Source of the DNA: an uncultured Lachnospiraceae bacterium
GTDB taxonomy: Bacteria > Bacillota > Clostridia > Lachnospirales > Lachnospiraceae
Length of the DNA: 64,000 bases
NCBI GenBank assembly: GCA_910579395.1
Contig: CAJTUC010000009.1
Coordinates: forward strand, 49,154 to 113,153
Reading direction: 5' to 3'
This document shows positions 26,642-34,068 of the stretch, piece after piece. Each line of letters opens with the position of its first letter. Position 1 is the stretch's first letter. The translations under genes were made by a program, and so were the position numbers. A model generated the notes under the pieces. The model saw nothing but the letters and a program-made list of their open reading frames with translations. It was not told where the DNA came from and ran no database searches.

Positions 26642-26714
26642 TGCCTTTTCTCTCAATCTGCGAGTTTGGGCGCAAGCACAAACTCGCGATTGAAAAACCT
26701 TTGATTTATCAATC
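26642..26714 (-). repeat. Start-codon-associated hairpin repeat (family II, copy 2)
   Basis: Minus strand: GATTG/CAATC hairpin (26688-26714), then GCGAGTTTG/CAAACTCGC (9-bp perfect stem, 26660-26687), then GATTGAGAGAAAAGGCATGG before the miaB relic. Closest relatives are upstream of mreD and recG. Confidence 0.7.
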
Positions 26715-26798
26715 TAATTTCCATGATTTCGCTCTGTAGAATTTCAAAATCCCAAGACAAGCAAAGATTATGACAAACAAGTTTGCCAGGGAGAACGC

Positions 26799-28496
26799 CT
26801 ATATTTGAAATTGATTCATAATATTCACCAGCATTTCTACCTGTGCCTTCTGCTCTTCGCTGACAGCAGCCGTCTCTTCGGACGTTGCAGAGTTATTGTT
26901 TACTGCAGAAGAAATATCGGAAATATTATTATTCAAATTGTGCATATGTACCACGTCCTGTTCGAGCATATCCGTAATCTGGCTTATTTTCTCGGTGGCA
27001 ATTTTAGCGCCTTCCATGACTTCCAGCATGTTTTCCGCTGTTTCATCGGCAATAGAAATACTCTTATCCATTACGGTGACGGTAGTTTCAATCAGTTCCG
27101 TCGTCTTTCTCGCCGCCTTTGCGGATTCATCGGCAAGATTTTTTACCTGGTCCGCTACAACAGCAAAGCCTTTGCCTGCTTCACCTGCTCTCGCCGCTTC
27201 AATTGCCGCATTCAAAGAAAGAAGGTTTGTCTGGGAAGCAATGCTTTCAATAGTACCGATGATAGTACTGATTTCTTCCGAGCATTTGCTGATTTCCTGA
27301 ATGGATTTTTTCAGCTCATCCATTTTCTGATTTCCTTTAGCCAGCGTCATGCCCGCTGAGGATGCGAGTTTGGCAGATTCCTCTGCGCCCTGGCTATTCT
27401 GCTCCATGCTCTTTGTCAGTTCATTCAATACCCGCACAAATTCGCTTACCTGCATCGCCTGCGCGGTACAGTTCTCTGCCAGATCTTCGGCTGCGCAGGC
27501 CAGCTGGTCAGAACCTGTGTCAATTTGACAGGAGACGTTGCGTATTGTCACTAAAGTTTCCCGCATTTTCTCCCCAATCTGCTGAAAAGACTCTTTAATC
27601 GTCTCAAATTCCCCAACAAAATCCTGTTCAATGATGATATTATAATTGCCGTTTCCCATTTGTTCAAGCGTTCCGGTTATCGCTCTGATCATAGCGAGCA
27701 GATTTTGTTTCATAAAAGCGATGGCCGAGACCATTCTGCCGACTTCGCTGTCATCTTCCGTCATATTTAAAGGCGTATGGAAATTGCCTTCTGCCAGAAC
27801 GCCCATTTGTTCTGATACCTTTTTAATCGGTTGGAGCAGTTCTCTATCCGCAAATTTAATCATTTTGATCAACTGCATAATAACATAGATGAAAGAGCAT
27901 GCGAACAAAAATTCAAAAACGAACTGTATGACCTTTAATGCCGCCTGCCGCTTATCTTTTCTGTTCAATATGCTGAGAATCGTATCATCCGTCTGTTGGC
28001 TGATCCTGGTCACGGCGCTTTCATATTCCGAACTGAATACACAGGACTGAGCTGCTTCCAGGTCGCCGTTTCCCGCATACTCGATTGCCGCTTCTTCCAA
28101 TGGCACAAGATTCTGTGACATGGATGCAATTTCATTCAGGCTCGCCCATTCTTCATCAGTAAGGGCACAGTTCTTTAAGGTTTCAATGGCCGTTTCTCTG
28201 TTCCGGTCCTCATTTAATTCCTTTCTATAAGCATCTGCGTACTCTTTATTTCCCGTAACGGCATAGGACTGTACGTTGTATGTCAGCGTCTTGGAACCGA
28301 TTCGGTATTGGTTCAGCGCTACCGCAGTATTGAGCTGAGCGGCAGATACCTTTGACATTCCAATCGTAAAAAAAATGAATCCCAGTAACAGCACGGCCCC
28401 AATACCGACCGAAATAAAAGCCTGTCGTATCAGCTGTCTCAATTTTGCCGATTGACTGCTTTTCCCAAATGTGCCGTTTTCTTCTTTCTTCCTCAT
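26799..28496 (-). CDS. Methyl-accepting chemotaxis protein with periplasmic-type sensor
   Basis: A 565-residue chemoreceptor. It has a membrane helix (about 28-50), a helical extracytoplasmic sensor of about 140 residues (four-helix-bundle type), a second helix (about 192-214) and a HAMP domain. The cytoplasmic signalling hairpin has the conserved tip IASQTNLLSLNAAIEAARAG and GKGFAVVADQVKNLADES. The end is not a CheR-binding pentapeptide. No che gene is in the window. It has its own promoter with an attenuator-like hairpin in the leader, and the ATG at 28496 has AAAGGCGG upstream. Confidence 0.92.
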   Translation of the reverse strand: MRKKEENGTFGKSSQSAKLRQLIRQAFISVGIGAVLLLGFIFFTIGMSKVSAAQLNTAVALNQYRIGSKTLTYNVQSYAVTGNKEYADAYRKELNEDRNRETAIETLKNCALTDEEWASLNEIASMSQNLVPLEEAAIEYAGNGDLEAAQSCVFSSEYESAVTRISQQTDDTILSILNRKDKRQAALKVIQFVFEFLFACSFIYVIMQLIKMIKFADRELLQPIKKVSEQMGVLAEGNFHTPLNMTEDDSEVGRMVSAIAFMKQNLLAMIRAITGTLEQMGNGNYNIIIEQDFVGEFETIKESFQQIGEKMRETLVTIRNVSCQIDTGSDQLACAAEDLAENCTAQAMQVSEFVRVLNELTKSMEQNSQGAEESAKLASSAGMTLAKGNQKMDELKKSIQEISKCSEEISTIIGTIESIASQTNLLSLNAAIEAARAGEAGKGFAVVADQVKNLADESAKAARKTTELIETTVTVMDKSISIADETAENMLEVMEGAKIATEKISQITDMLEQDVVHMHNLNNNISDISSAVNNNSATSEETAAVSEEQKAQVEMLVNIMNQFQI

Positions 28497-28528
28497 AATG
28501 ACCGCCTTTCTGCGAGTTTGCTATAAAA

Positions 28529-28555
28529 ATCCCCACCATTCTAAATGGTGGGGAT
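28529..28555 (-). terminator. Terminator-like hairpin in the chemoreceptor leader
   Basis: A perfect 12-bp stem ATCCCCACCATT/AATGGTGGGGAT with a three-base loop is followed on the minus strand by TTTTTAT. It lies between the promoter at 28624-28652 and the start codon at 28496, so it should stop most transcripts before the gene unless it is disrupted. GCGAGTT upstream and AACTCGC downstream can pair around it, while CTCGC/GCGAG can form an alternative earlier hairpin. Confidence 0.75.
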
Positions 28556-28623
28556 GAAATGCCTTCATGGAATCCTTTATAACTCGCACCACCGGTCGGC
28601 GAGAACGCTTAACGATATAAATT

Positions 28624-28652
28624 ATTATACGAAAAAAAAGGTAAAAAAGCAA
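28624..28652 (-). promoter_or_regulatory. Sigma-A promoter of the chemoreceptor
   Basis: Minus-strand TTGCTT (28647-28652) and TATAAT (28624-28629), spaced 17 bases, about 130 bases upstream of the start codon. Confidence 0.75.
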
Positions 28653-28691
28653 TACTAAATTCAAGTTGCAGGCGGCCTCGAATTACTTCAA

Positions 28692-28712
28692 AGAGAATGC
28701 AGAGCATTCTCT
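28692..28712 (-). terminator. Hairpin after nagA
   Basis: A perfect 9-bp stem AGAGAATGC/GCATTCTCT with a three-base loop, about 50 bases past the nagA stop. The tail (TTGAAGTAATT) is only weakly T-rich, so termination is uncertain. The GAATGC arm is shared with the family I repeats. Confidence 0.4.
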
Positions 28713-28760
28713 GAGTTTACCGTATGCATACCCATATTGTCCGCTTCGGAGCGACGATTC

Positions 28761-29897
28761 TCATAGAAGCTGCCCGTCTAAAATTACCTGCTGTAATGTA
28801 AGACCGTCCCTTTTTAAGAGAATAACGTCCGCTTTTTTTCCGGCGGAGATACTGCCGTGTTCCGCATAGATACCAACACTTCTGGCAGGGTTGACCGCAG
28901 CGCATTTCACGGCGGATTCCAGAGGGATTCCCATGAAAAGCACCGCTGTCCGCATACAATCTAAAAGATTTGTAACGGAGCCTGCGATTGTTCCATCCGA
29001 CAGCGCCGCAAGATTGCCGGTGACTTTTACGTCTTGCCCTCCGAGCGTGTAATCTCCGTCCTCAAGGCCGGCAGCCCTCATGCTGTCGCTGATCAGGATG
29101 ATCCGGTCATCTCCGAAAATCTTAAAGGTCGTTCTGACCGCCGCAGGATGGATATGCACACCGTCACAGATCAGTTCGACTTCTGCCTCTGACGTATCCG
29201 CAGCCGCTCCGATCGGACCGGGCGCTCTGTGTGTATAGGGGTTCATCGCATTATAGAGATGCGTAACATGACTTGCCCCCTTTTCAAAGGCCCGCATCGC
29301 TGTATCGTAATCCGCACTGGTATGGGCCAGCGAAATGACCGTCTGTCCATGCCTTTTCTCAATAAATTCCATAGCGCCCTCTTCTTCCGGGGCTATGGCG
29401 AGAAGTTTCACACAGTTTCCGGACGCATCGTTCAATCTGTCGAACACTGCCAGACTGGGGTTTTGGATATAAGCGCCGTTCTGTGCGCCCTTCTTTGCAT
29501 GGGACACAAAAGGGCCTTCCATATTGATACCGTGGAAGCGTGCTTTCTTCTCCTGCATGCCCTCTTCTTTGTAGGCTCTGGCCGTCTGACAGATACCGAG
29601 CAGCATTTCTTCCGAAAGCGTCATCGTTGCCGGCACGATATTCGTTACGCCGACAGATGCCTCATAAGCCGCCATCGCATCAATTGCTTCCCTTGTACCG
29701 TCACAGAAATCATATCCCATGCAGCCATGAAAATGAATATCAGTCAGTCCCGGTATGGCATAGCAGCCGGACGCATCAATGATCTGCGCGTCGCGTACCT
29801 GTTCTTCGCATTCAGTAAACCGGTTCCCGCTTATATAAATATCTTTTGTCAGAAAAATTCCGTTTTCCGTATAGACACTGGCGTTTTTAATGATCAT
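28761..29897 (-). CDS. nagA: N-acetylglucosamine-6-phosphate deacetylase
   Basis: A 378-residue amidohydrolase that makes glucosamine-6-phosphate and acetate from GlcNAc-6-P. Visible features are the HFHGCMGYDF metal motif (about residue 55), GINMEGPF, LAHTSADYD, HLYNAMNPYTHRAPG, DGVHIHP and ISDSM with the catalytic Asp, then a C-terminal beta segment with NPARSVGI. It is the last gene of the operon IIA-nagE-nagB-nagA, and NagB uses its product. The ATG is at 29897, 32 bases after nagB. Confidence 0.96.
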   Translation of the reverse strand: MIIKNASVYTENGIFLTKDIYISGNRFTECEEQVRDAQIIDASGCYAIPGLTDIHFHGCMGYDFCDGTREAIDAMAAYEASVGVTNIVPATMTLSEEMLLGICQTARAYKEEGMQEKKARFHGINMEGPFVSHAKKGAQNGAYIQNPSLAVFDRLNDASGNCVKLLAIAPEEEGAMEFIEKRHGQTVISLAHTSADYDTAMRAFEKGASHVTHLYNAMNPYTHRAPGPIGAAADTSEAEVELICDGVHIHPAAVRTTFKIFGDDRIILISDSMRAAGLEDGDYTLGGQDVKVTGNLAALSDGTIAGSVTNLLDCMRTAVLFMGIPLESAVKCAAVNPARSVGIYAEHGSISAGKKADVILLKRDGLTLQQVILDGQLL

Positions 29898-29929
29898 AAA
29901 AACCGCACTCCCTTTGTTTCTTTCTCTGT

Positions 29930-30658
29930 TTATTCAACTTCCGATAACGCCGCTTCATCCGCTACAACTGTTACATCACGATGCAGCTGCAAGACGGATG
30001 CCGGTACTTCCGGCGTAATCGCTCCGAAAAAGGCTTTTTTTACGATTGCTGCTTTGTCCGCACCGCTGACAACGACAAGTACTTTCTTTGCCAGCATGAT
30101 CGTTCCGATTCCCATCGTATAAGCCTGACGCGGAACATCCTCTATGGATGCAAAAAATCGTTTGTTCGCCTGAATGGTAGACTCCGTCAGATCAACACAG
30201 TTCGTCCGTGCCACAAAAGCCGTACCTGGTTCGTTAAAACCGATATGCCCGTTGTGTCCAAGGCCGAGAAGCTGGAGATCCACACCGCCGACTCCGGCGA
30301 TGATCTGATCATATTCGCGGCACGCCTTTTCGCTGTCGGGTTCCGTTCCATCCGGAAGAAAGGTGTGTTTCGTGTCAATATTGACCTTGCTGAACAAATG
30401 ATCGTTCATAAAATAATAATAGCTCTGGTCATTATCTTTTGTCAGGCCCTTATACTCATCCAGATTAACGCTCGTTACCTGTGAAAAATCCAGGTCTCCT
30501 TCCTGATACTGTTTGACTAATCTGGCATAAGTCCCGATCGGTGTTGAGCCCGTAGCAAGCCCAAGCACGCAGTCCGGTTTCATAATGACCTGCGCCGCAA
30601 TGATATTTGCCGCCTTCCTGCTCATGTCGTCATAGTCTTTTGTTCTGATGATTTTCAT
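29930..30658 (-). CDS. nagB: Glucosamine-6-phosphate deaminase
   Basis: A 242-residue isomerase-deaminase that converts glucosamine-6-P to fructose-6-P and ammonia, feeding glycolysis. LGLATGSTPIGTY (phosphate loop), SVNLDEYKGL with the catalytic Asp, GLGHNGHIGFNEPG with the ring-opening His, and SGADKAAIVKKA are intact. I prefer the second ATG (30658), eight bases after AAGGAG; the first ATG at 30664 is only two bases from it. The short C-terminus suggests the monomeric or Bacillus-like form without allosteric control. Confidence 0.95.
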   Translation of the reverse strand: MKIIRTKDYDDMSRKAANIIAAQVIMKPDCVLGLATGSTPIGTYARLVKQYQEGDLDFSQVTSVNLDEYKGLTKDNDQSYYYFMNDHLFSKVNIDTKHTFLPDGTEPDSEKACREYDQIIAGVGGVDLQLLGLGHNGHIGFNEPGTAFVARTNCVDLTESTIQANKRFFASIEDVPRQAYTMGIGTIMLAKKVLVVVSGADKAAIVKKAFFGAITPEVPASVLQLHRDVTVVADEAALSEVE

Positions 30659-30699
30659 TTTCATTTCTCCTTATATTTCATAGCTTATATTAATCACAA

Positions 30700-30727
30700 G
30701 AAGAATGGCTCATTAGAGCCATTCTTC
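30700..30727 (-). other. Intercistronic hairpin between nagE and nagB
   Basis: A perfect 12-bp stem GAAGAATGGCTC/GAGCCATTCTTC with a four-base loop, starting nine bases past the nagE stop. The sequence after it (TTGTGATTAAT) is a poor terminator tail. It may protect the upstream transcript end or lower distal expression. Confidence 0.6.
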
Positions 30728-30736
30728 ATTATTATT

Positions 30737-32206
30737 TTAAAGCATTTTTTTCATTTCATCCGCCACGAACTGTACTTTCGTACCTACGATGACCTGAACC
30801 GCATTCTTGCTGGGTCTCATAACGCCCGCTACACCTGCGGATTTGATCTTCTTCTCGTCAATCCTGGTATAATCTTTGATTTCCAGACGAAGCCTTGTAA
30901 TACAGTTATCGAGAGAAACAACGTTTGCCTTGCCGCCGAGTCCTTCCAGAATGATCGCCGCCACATCTGAGAAGTTATCATTGGAAAGAACAGCTCTCTT
31001 CTCTGCTTCCACATCGTCGTCTTCTCTTCCGGGGGTCTTTAAATTAAATTTGACAATGACAAAGCGGAATACCAGATAGAACACGATAAATGCCGCGATG
31101 CCGAGCGGAAGGATCATCCATGTTTTCTGTGCTGCCGGAAGCGATGCGGAGAAAACAAGGTCCGTTGCGCCTGCGGAGAAGCTGAAACCTGCCCGGAAGC
31201 CCAACAGTGTCGTAATAACTGTGAAAATACCGTATAAAAGTGCATAAACAAGATACAGGCCGGGAGCCAAGAACATGAAACCGAATTCAAAAGGTTCCGT
31301 AACACCACAGACAAATGCACAGAGGGCTGCAGAAGTTACCAGACCGATTGCTGCTTTCTGTTTTCCTGTTTTAGCGGTGTGAACCATTGCCAATGCCGCA
31401 CCCGGAATACCGAACATCATACAAGGGAAGAAACCGGACATATACATGCCGAGGCTCCAGCTGACATCTGCGCTCGTATGTCCAGCCCAGAAGTGGGACA
31501 GATCGCCGAGACCTACCGTATCGAACCAGAATACATTGTTCAATGCGTGATGTAAACCTGTCGGAATCAAAAGTCTGTTCAGGAATGCGTAAATACCGGC
31601 GCCAATCGGCCCAAGGCTTACGATACCGTTGCCGAGTGCAAGGAGCAGACCGTATACGATCGGCCATACGAACAACAGAATTGCGGAAGCAATAATGGCA
31701 ACAACACCGGATACGATTGCCACGCAGCGTTTTCCGCTGAAAAATGACATCCAATCCGGAAGCTTTGTATTCTTGAATTTGTTATAACAGCTCGCGCCGA
31801 TAATACCGGAAAGGATACCGATAAACGGATTTGCGATTGCGGAAAATGCGAGGGTCTTTTTCGCATCTTCTGCGATGGAAGGTATAAGGGTCGTAACCGT
31901 CCCTACTGAAAGCAGGTTGGTGATCATCAGCCAGGATGCCAGCGCTGCCAGTGCCGATGTACCGTCATGGTCGTCAGACATTCCGACACCGACGCCGATA
32001 ACGAAAAGGATTGCCATATTGTCAATCAATGCACCGCCCGCTTTTACCAGGAAAAAGCCGAGCTTAGGCAGAAAACCAACGATATCGCCGCCCTGCATCG
32101 TTGCCGGACATAACGCATATCCGATTCCCATCAGGATACCGCATATCGGAAGGCATGCAACAGGGAGCATCAGGGATTTACCCAGCTTCTGTAAATATTT
32201 CATCAT
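30737..32206 (-). CDS. nagE: PTS transporter subunit IICB, N-acetylglucosamine type
   Basis: A 489-residue glucose-superfamily PTS permease. The EIIC membrane domain (about residues 1-385, around ten helices) has the HHALNNVFWFD and GVTEPFEF motifs. The EIIB domain at the C-terminus has the phosphorylated cysteine in NCITRLRLE. It imports and phosphorylates the sugar, and adjacency to nagB and nagA points to GlcNAc. The matching IIA is a separate gene upstream. AGGAGG lies eight bases before the ATG at 32206. Confidence 0.93.
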   Translation of the reverse strand: MMKYLQKLGKSLMLPVACLPICGILMGIGYALCPATMQGGDIVGFLPKLGFFLVKAGGALIDNMAILFVIGVGVGMSDDHDGTSALAALASWLMITNLLSVGTVTTLIPSIAEDAKKTLAFSAIANPFIGILSGIIGASCYNKFKNTKLPDWMSFFSGKRCVAIVSGVVAIIASAILLFVWPIVYGLLLALGNGIVSLGPIGAGIYAFLNRLLIPTGLHHALNNVFWFDTVGLGDLSHFWAGHTSADVSWSLGMYMSGFFPCMMFGIPGAALAMVHTAKTGKQKAAIGLVTSAALCAFVCGVTEPFEFGFMFLAPGLYLVYALLYGIFTVITTLLGFRAGFSFSAGATDLVFSASLPAAQKTWMILPLGIAAFIVFYLVFRFVIVKFNLKTPGREDDDVEAEKRAVLSNDNFSDVAAIILEGLGGKANVVSLDNCITRLRLEIKDYTRIDEKKIKSAGVAGVMRPSKNAVQVIVGTKVQFVADEMKKML

Positions 32207-32257
32207 AATAACTACCTCCTTCTCATTTTAAATTGTTGGTAAAAAAATTGCGCCAAT

Positions 32258-32746
32258 TTACTTTTTCAACTTCAAAATAACATCACCCTGCGCAACATCG
32301 CCGGTTTCTTCCATCTTAACTTCGGAGAATTCATCCGAATTACAGACAATGACCGGTGTGATCACGTCATATCCGGCTTCTTTGATCTTCTCAATATCCG
32401 CTTCCATAAGAAGGTCGCCTTTTTTGACTTTCTGGCCGTCGGAAACATGAATCGTGAAATGTTCTCCTTTCAGTTTCACCGTATCGAGTCCGACATGAAC
32501 CAGAACAACGACACCGTTATCGCCCGTGATGCCGGCCGCGTGTCCGGTCGGAAACATCGTTGTGACCGTACCGTCTACCGGTGAACAGATTCGATGGCCG
32601 GAAGGAATTACCGCTGCTCCTTTTCCCAGAACTTCTTCGCTGAAGGTCGGGTCATTTACTTCCTTGATGCTGACGAGGCGTCCCGATACCGGCGATTCCA
32701 CTAAGATACCGTTGTCCTTGCCCATAAGATTTTGAAAAAGCTTCAT
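32258..32746 (-). CDS. PTS glucose-type IIA protein
   Basis: A 162-residue soluble EIIA(Glc)-fold phosphocarrier that passes phosphate from HPr to the IIB domain of NagE. The two active-site histidine regions are visible (FPTGHAAGI and VVLVHVGLDTV), as are SPVSGRLVSI and the SPVDGTVTT beta motif. I placed the start at the ATG at 32746, with AAAGGAGGAG upstream; a longer frame to 32827 would run into the leader hairpin. It is the first gene of the nag operon. Confidence 0.93.
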   Translation of the reverse strand: MKLFQNLMGKDNGILVESPVSGRLVSIKEVNDPTFSEEVLGKGAAVIPSGHRICSPVDGTVTTMFPTGHAAGITGDNGVVVLVHVGLDTVKLKGEHFTIHVSDGQKVKKGDLLMEADIEKIKEAGYDVITPVIVCNSDEFSEVKMEETGDVAQGDVILKLKK

Positions 32747-32787
32747 GTGTGCTCCTCCTTTCCTCTTAAATTGACGAATCCCCTTAA

Positions 32788-32801
32788 TTTTGTATACAAA
32801 A
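32788..32801. promoter_or_regulatory. Palindrome TTTTGTATACAAAA, possible GntR-type operator
   Basis: A perfect 14-bp palindrome between the leader hairpin and the IIA start. TTGTATACAA-like sites are common for GntR/HutC regulators, which often control amino-sugar operons. No regulator gene is in the window. Confidence 0.45.
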
Positions 32802-32804
32802 AGA

Positions 32805-32848
32805 CCGGATTTTATAAACCGCTTCAATGACTAATTTATAAAATCCGG
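32805..32848 (-). terminator. Leader hairpin of the nag/PTS operon
   Basis: A perfect 14-bp stem, CCGGATTTTATAAA/TTTATAAAATCCGG, with a 16-base loop, followed on the minus strand by TCTTTTTG. It sits between the promoter and the first gene, so it can act as an attenuator. I see no match to the usual BglG/LicT antiterminator target. Confidence 0.7.
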
Positions 32849-32902
32849 CCTTAATTGCTCCTTTACAATGACCGTCAAAAAAATTAACTGTTTTCATTTG
32901 TA

Positions 32903-32931
32903 ATTATAGCAATATGTACAAAAGAAGTCAA
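32903..32931 (-). promoter_or_regulatory. Sigma-A promoter of the nag/PTS operon
   Basis: Minus-strand TTGACT (32926-32931) and TATAAT (32903-32908), spaced 17 bases, a near-consensus promoter about 155 bases before the IIA start. The stretch from here to 33102 contains only the degV terminator and a 16-bp palindrome at 33035-33050. Confidence 0.85.
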
Positions 32932-33088
32932 CAGAACATTTTTTTATTCGCCAATATATCTACTTCTCCCATTTTTCATCATTCCATTTTGTGCATATAG
33001 AACAATATCGCCGACTCATTTCAAATTCTGCGCATATGCTTATAAGCATACACGCTTCGCAAGGCTTATTTCATCCTATGATGAAAAA

Positions 33089-33101
33089 GAATGATTCATT
33101 C
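33089..33101 (-). terminator. Terminator after degV
   Basis: GAATGA/TCATTC six-bp stem with a one-base centre, two bases past the degV stop, followed on the minus strand by TTTTTC. Short, but the T tract is good. A second small hairpin TTTCATC/GATGAAA follows. Confidence 0.45.
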
Positions 33102-33102
33102 C

Positions 33103-33963
33103 CTATATTTTCTTACAGCATGTAACAGCCAGCGCACCGGGACCGATATGACAGGATACGCTCAGCGATAACGGATCCATATAAATATCAAAACCGGGAA
33201 AAGCTTCCTGCACTTCCTCACGGAACTGTTCCGCCGCTTTCAGATCATAAGTATAAGCCATAGCCAGACAGATGTTGTCCGGTGTTGCCCCGTCAAACCG
33301 GTTGTTCATATCATTTCGAATGGCGTTGATCATAATGGTCTTTCCCTGGGAAACGGTACGGGCTTTGGCAAAAGCATCCAGTTTTTCACCCTGAATCTGC
33401 AGAACGGGTTTCAGTTTTAAGATCGTGCCGAGCGCCGCCGCGGCCGGTGTAATTCGTCCGCCTTTTTTCAGATAATAGAGTGTATCTAACATAATATAAA
33501 TACTGGAATTGAATTTGTCTTTTTCCAGAAAATCTTTGATTTCCGCAGCATTCATGCCACGTCCGATCAACTCGAGCGCATCCAGTACTGACTGTCTCTG
33601 TGTAACGGATATCCTCTGATTATTGACGACCTGTACTTTTCCGTCATAATCTTCAGAAAGCATAACCGCGCTCTGACAGGAACCGCTAAGACCGCTGGAC
33701 ATGGGAATATGCACGATCTCGTCATATTCTTTCAGCAGTTCATCCCAGAGATTCATTACCGATTCCGGTGTCGGCTGACTCGTAACGACTGCCGCTCCCG
33801 CCATTAATTTCTCATAAAACTCAGGCTGTGACAAAGTGATATCTTCGTAAAAGGTCTCTTCATCAATCATAAATGGCATCGGCAGAACCGAAATACCCAT
33901 CTCCTTTGCCTGTGCCTGTGTAATTCCGCTGTTACTGTCCGTAACAATTGCAATTTTTGACAT
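33103..33963 (-). CDS. DegV-family fatty-acid-binding protein (FakB type)
   Basis: A 286-residue DegV protein. This family binds fatty acids and, as FakB, presents them to the kinase FakA for phosphorylation. Family motifs are IVTDSNSGI near the N-terminus, HIPMSSGLSGS (near residue 90), LYYLKKGGRI and the late HIGPGALAV. I used the ATG at 33963 with GGAGGG upstream. It is encoded near the FakA-like gene (36.2-37.9 kb), with recG between. Substrate preference cannot be read. Confidence 0.92.
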   Translation of the reverse strand: MSKIAIVTDSNSGITQAQAKEMGISVLPMPFMIDEETFYEDITLSQPEFYEKLMAGAAVVTSQPTPESVMNLWDELLKEYDEIVHIPMSSGLSGSCQSAVMLSEDYDGKVQVVNNQRISVTQRQSVLDALELIGRGMNAAEIKDFLEKDKFNSSIYIMLDTLYYLKKGGRITPAAAALGTILKLKPVLQIQGEKLDAFAKARTVSQGKTIMINAIRNDMNNRFDGATPDNICLAMAYTYDLKAAEQFREEVQEAFPGFDIYMDPLSLSVSCHIGPGALAVTCCKKI

Positions 33964-33985
33964 AACGCCCTCCATATTGTTTACT

Positions 33986-34063
33986 CGGCCTGCGAACTTT
34001 GGGCCGCAGGCACAATATTCGCAAGACGAATAAATTCGTCTATGAAAAATCCTTGATTTTTCA
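33986..34063 (-). repeat. Start-codon-associated hairpin repeat (family II, copy 3)
   Basis: Between recG and degV. Minus strand: TGAAAAATC/GATTTTTCA, then GACGAAT/ATTCGTC, then GCCTGCG/CGCAGGC with CCCAAAGT in the loop. The last module is shared with the short copy at 36123-36157 upstream of recG. Confidence 0.65.
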
Positions 34064-34068
34064 ACCTG

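Noticed and set aside
28497..28660. Cyclic di-GMP riboswitch before the chemoreceptor
   Set aside because: Such riboswitches are common before chemoreceptor genes in Clostridia, but I found none of the conserved aptamer bases; only an unknown fold plus terminator is supported.
29229..30122. Long plus-strand open frame opposite nagA and nagB
   Set aside because: It has no ribosome binding site or recognisable domain, and mirrors the codon pattern of two well-supported genes on the minus strand.
32805..32848. BglG/LicT-type antiterminator target in the PTS leader
   Set aside because: The hairpin has a terminator shape, but the conserved antiterminator-binding sequence is absent and no antiterminator gene is nearby.
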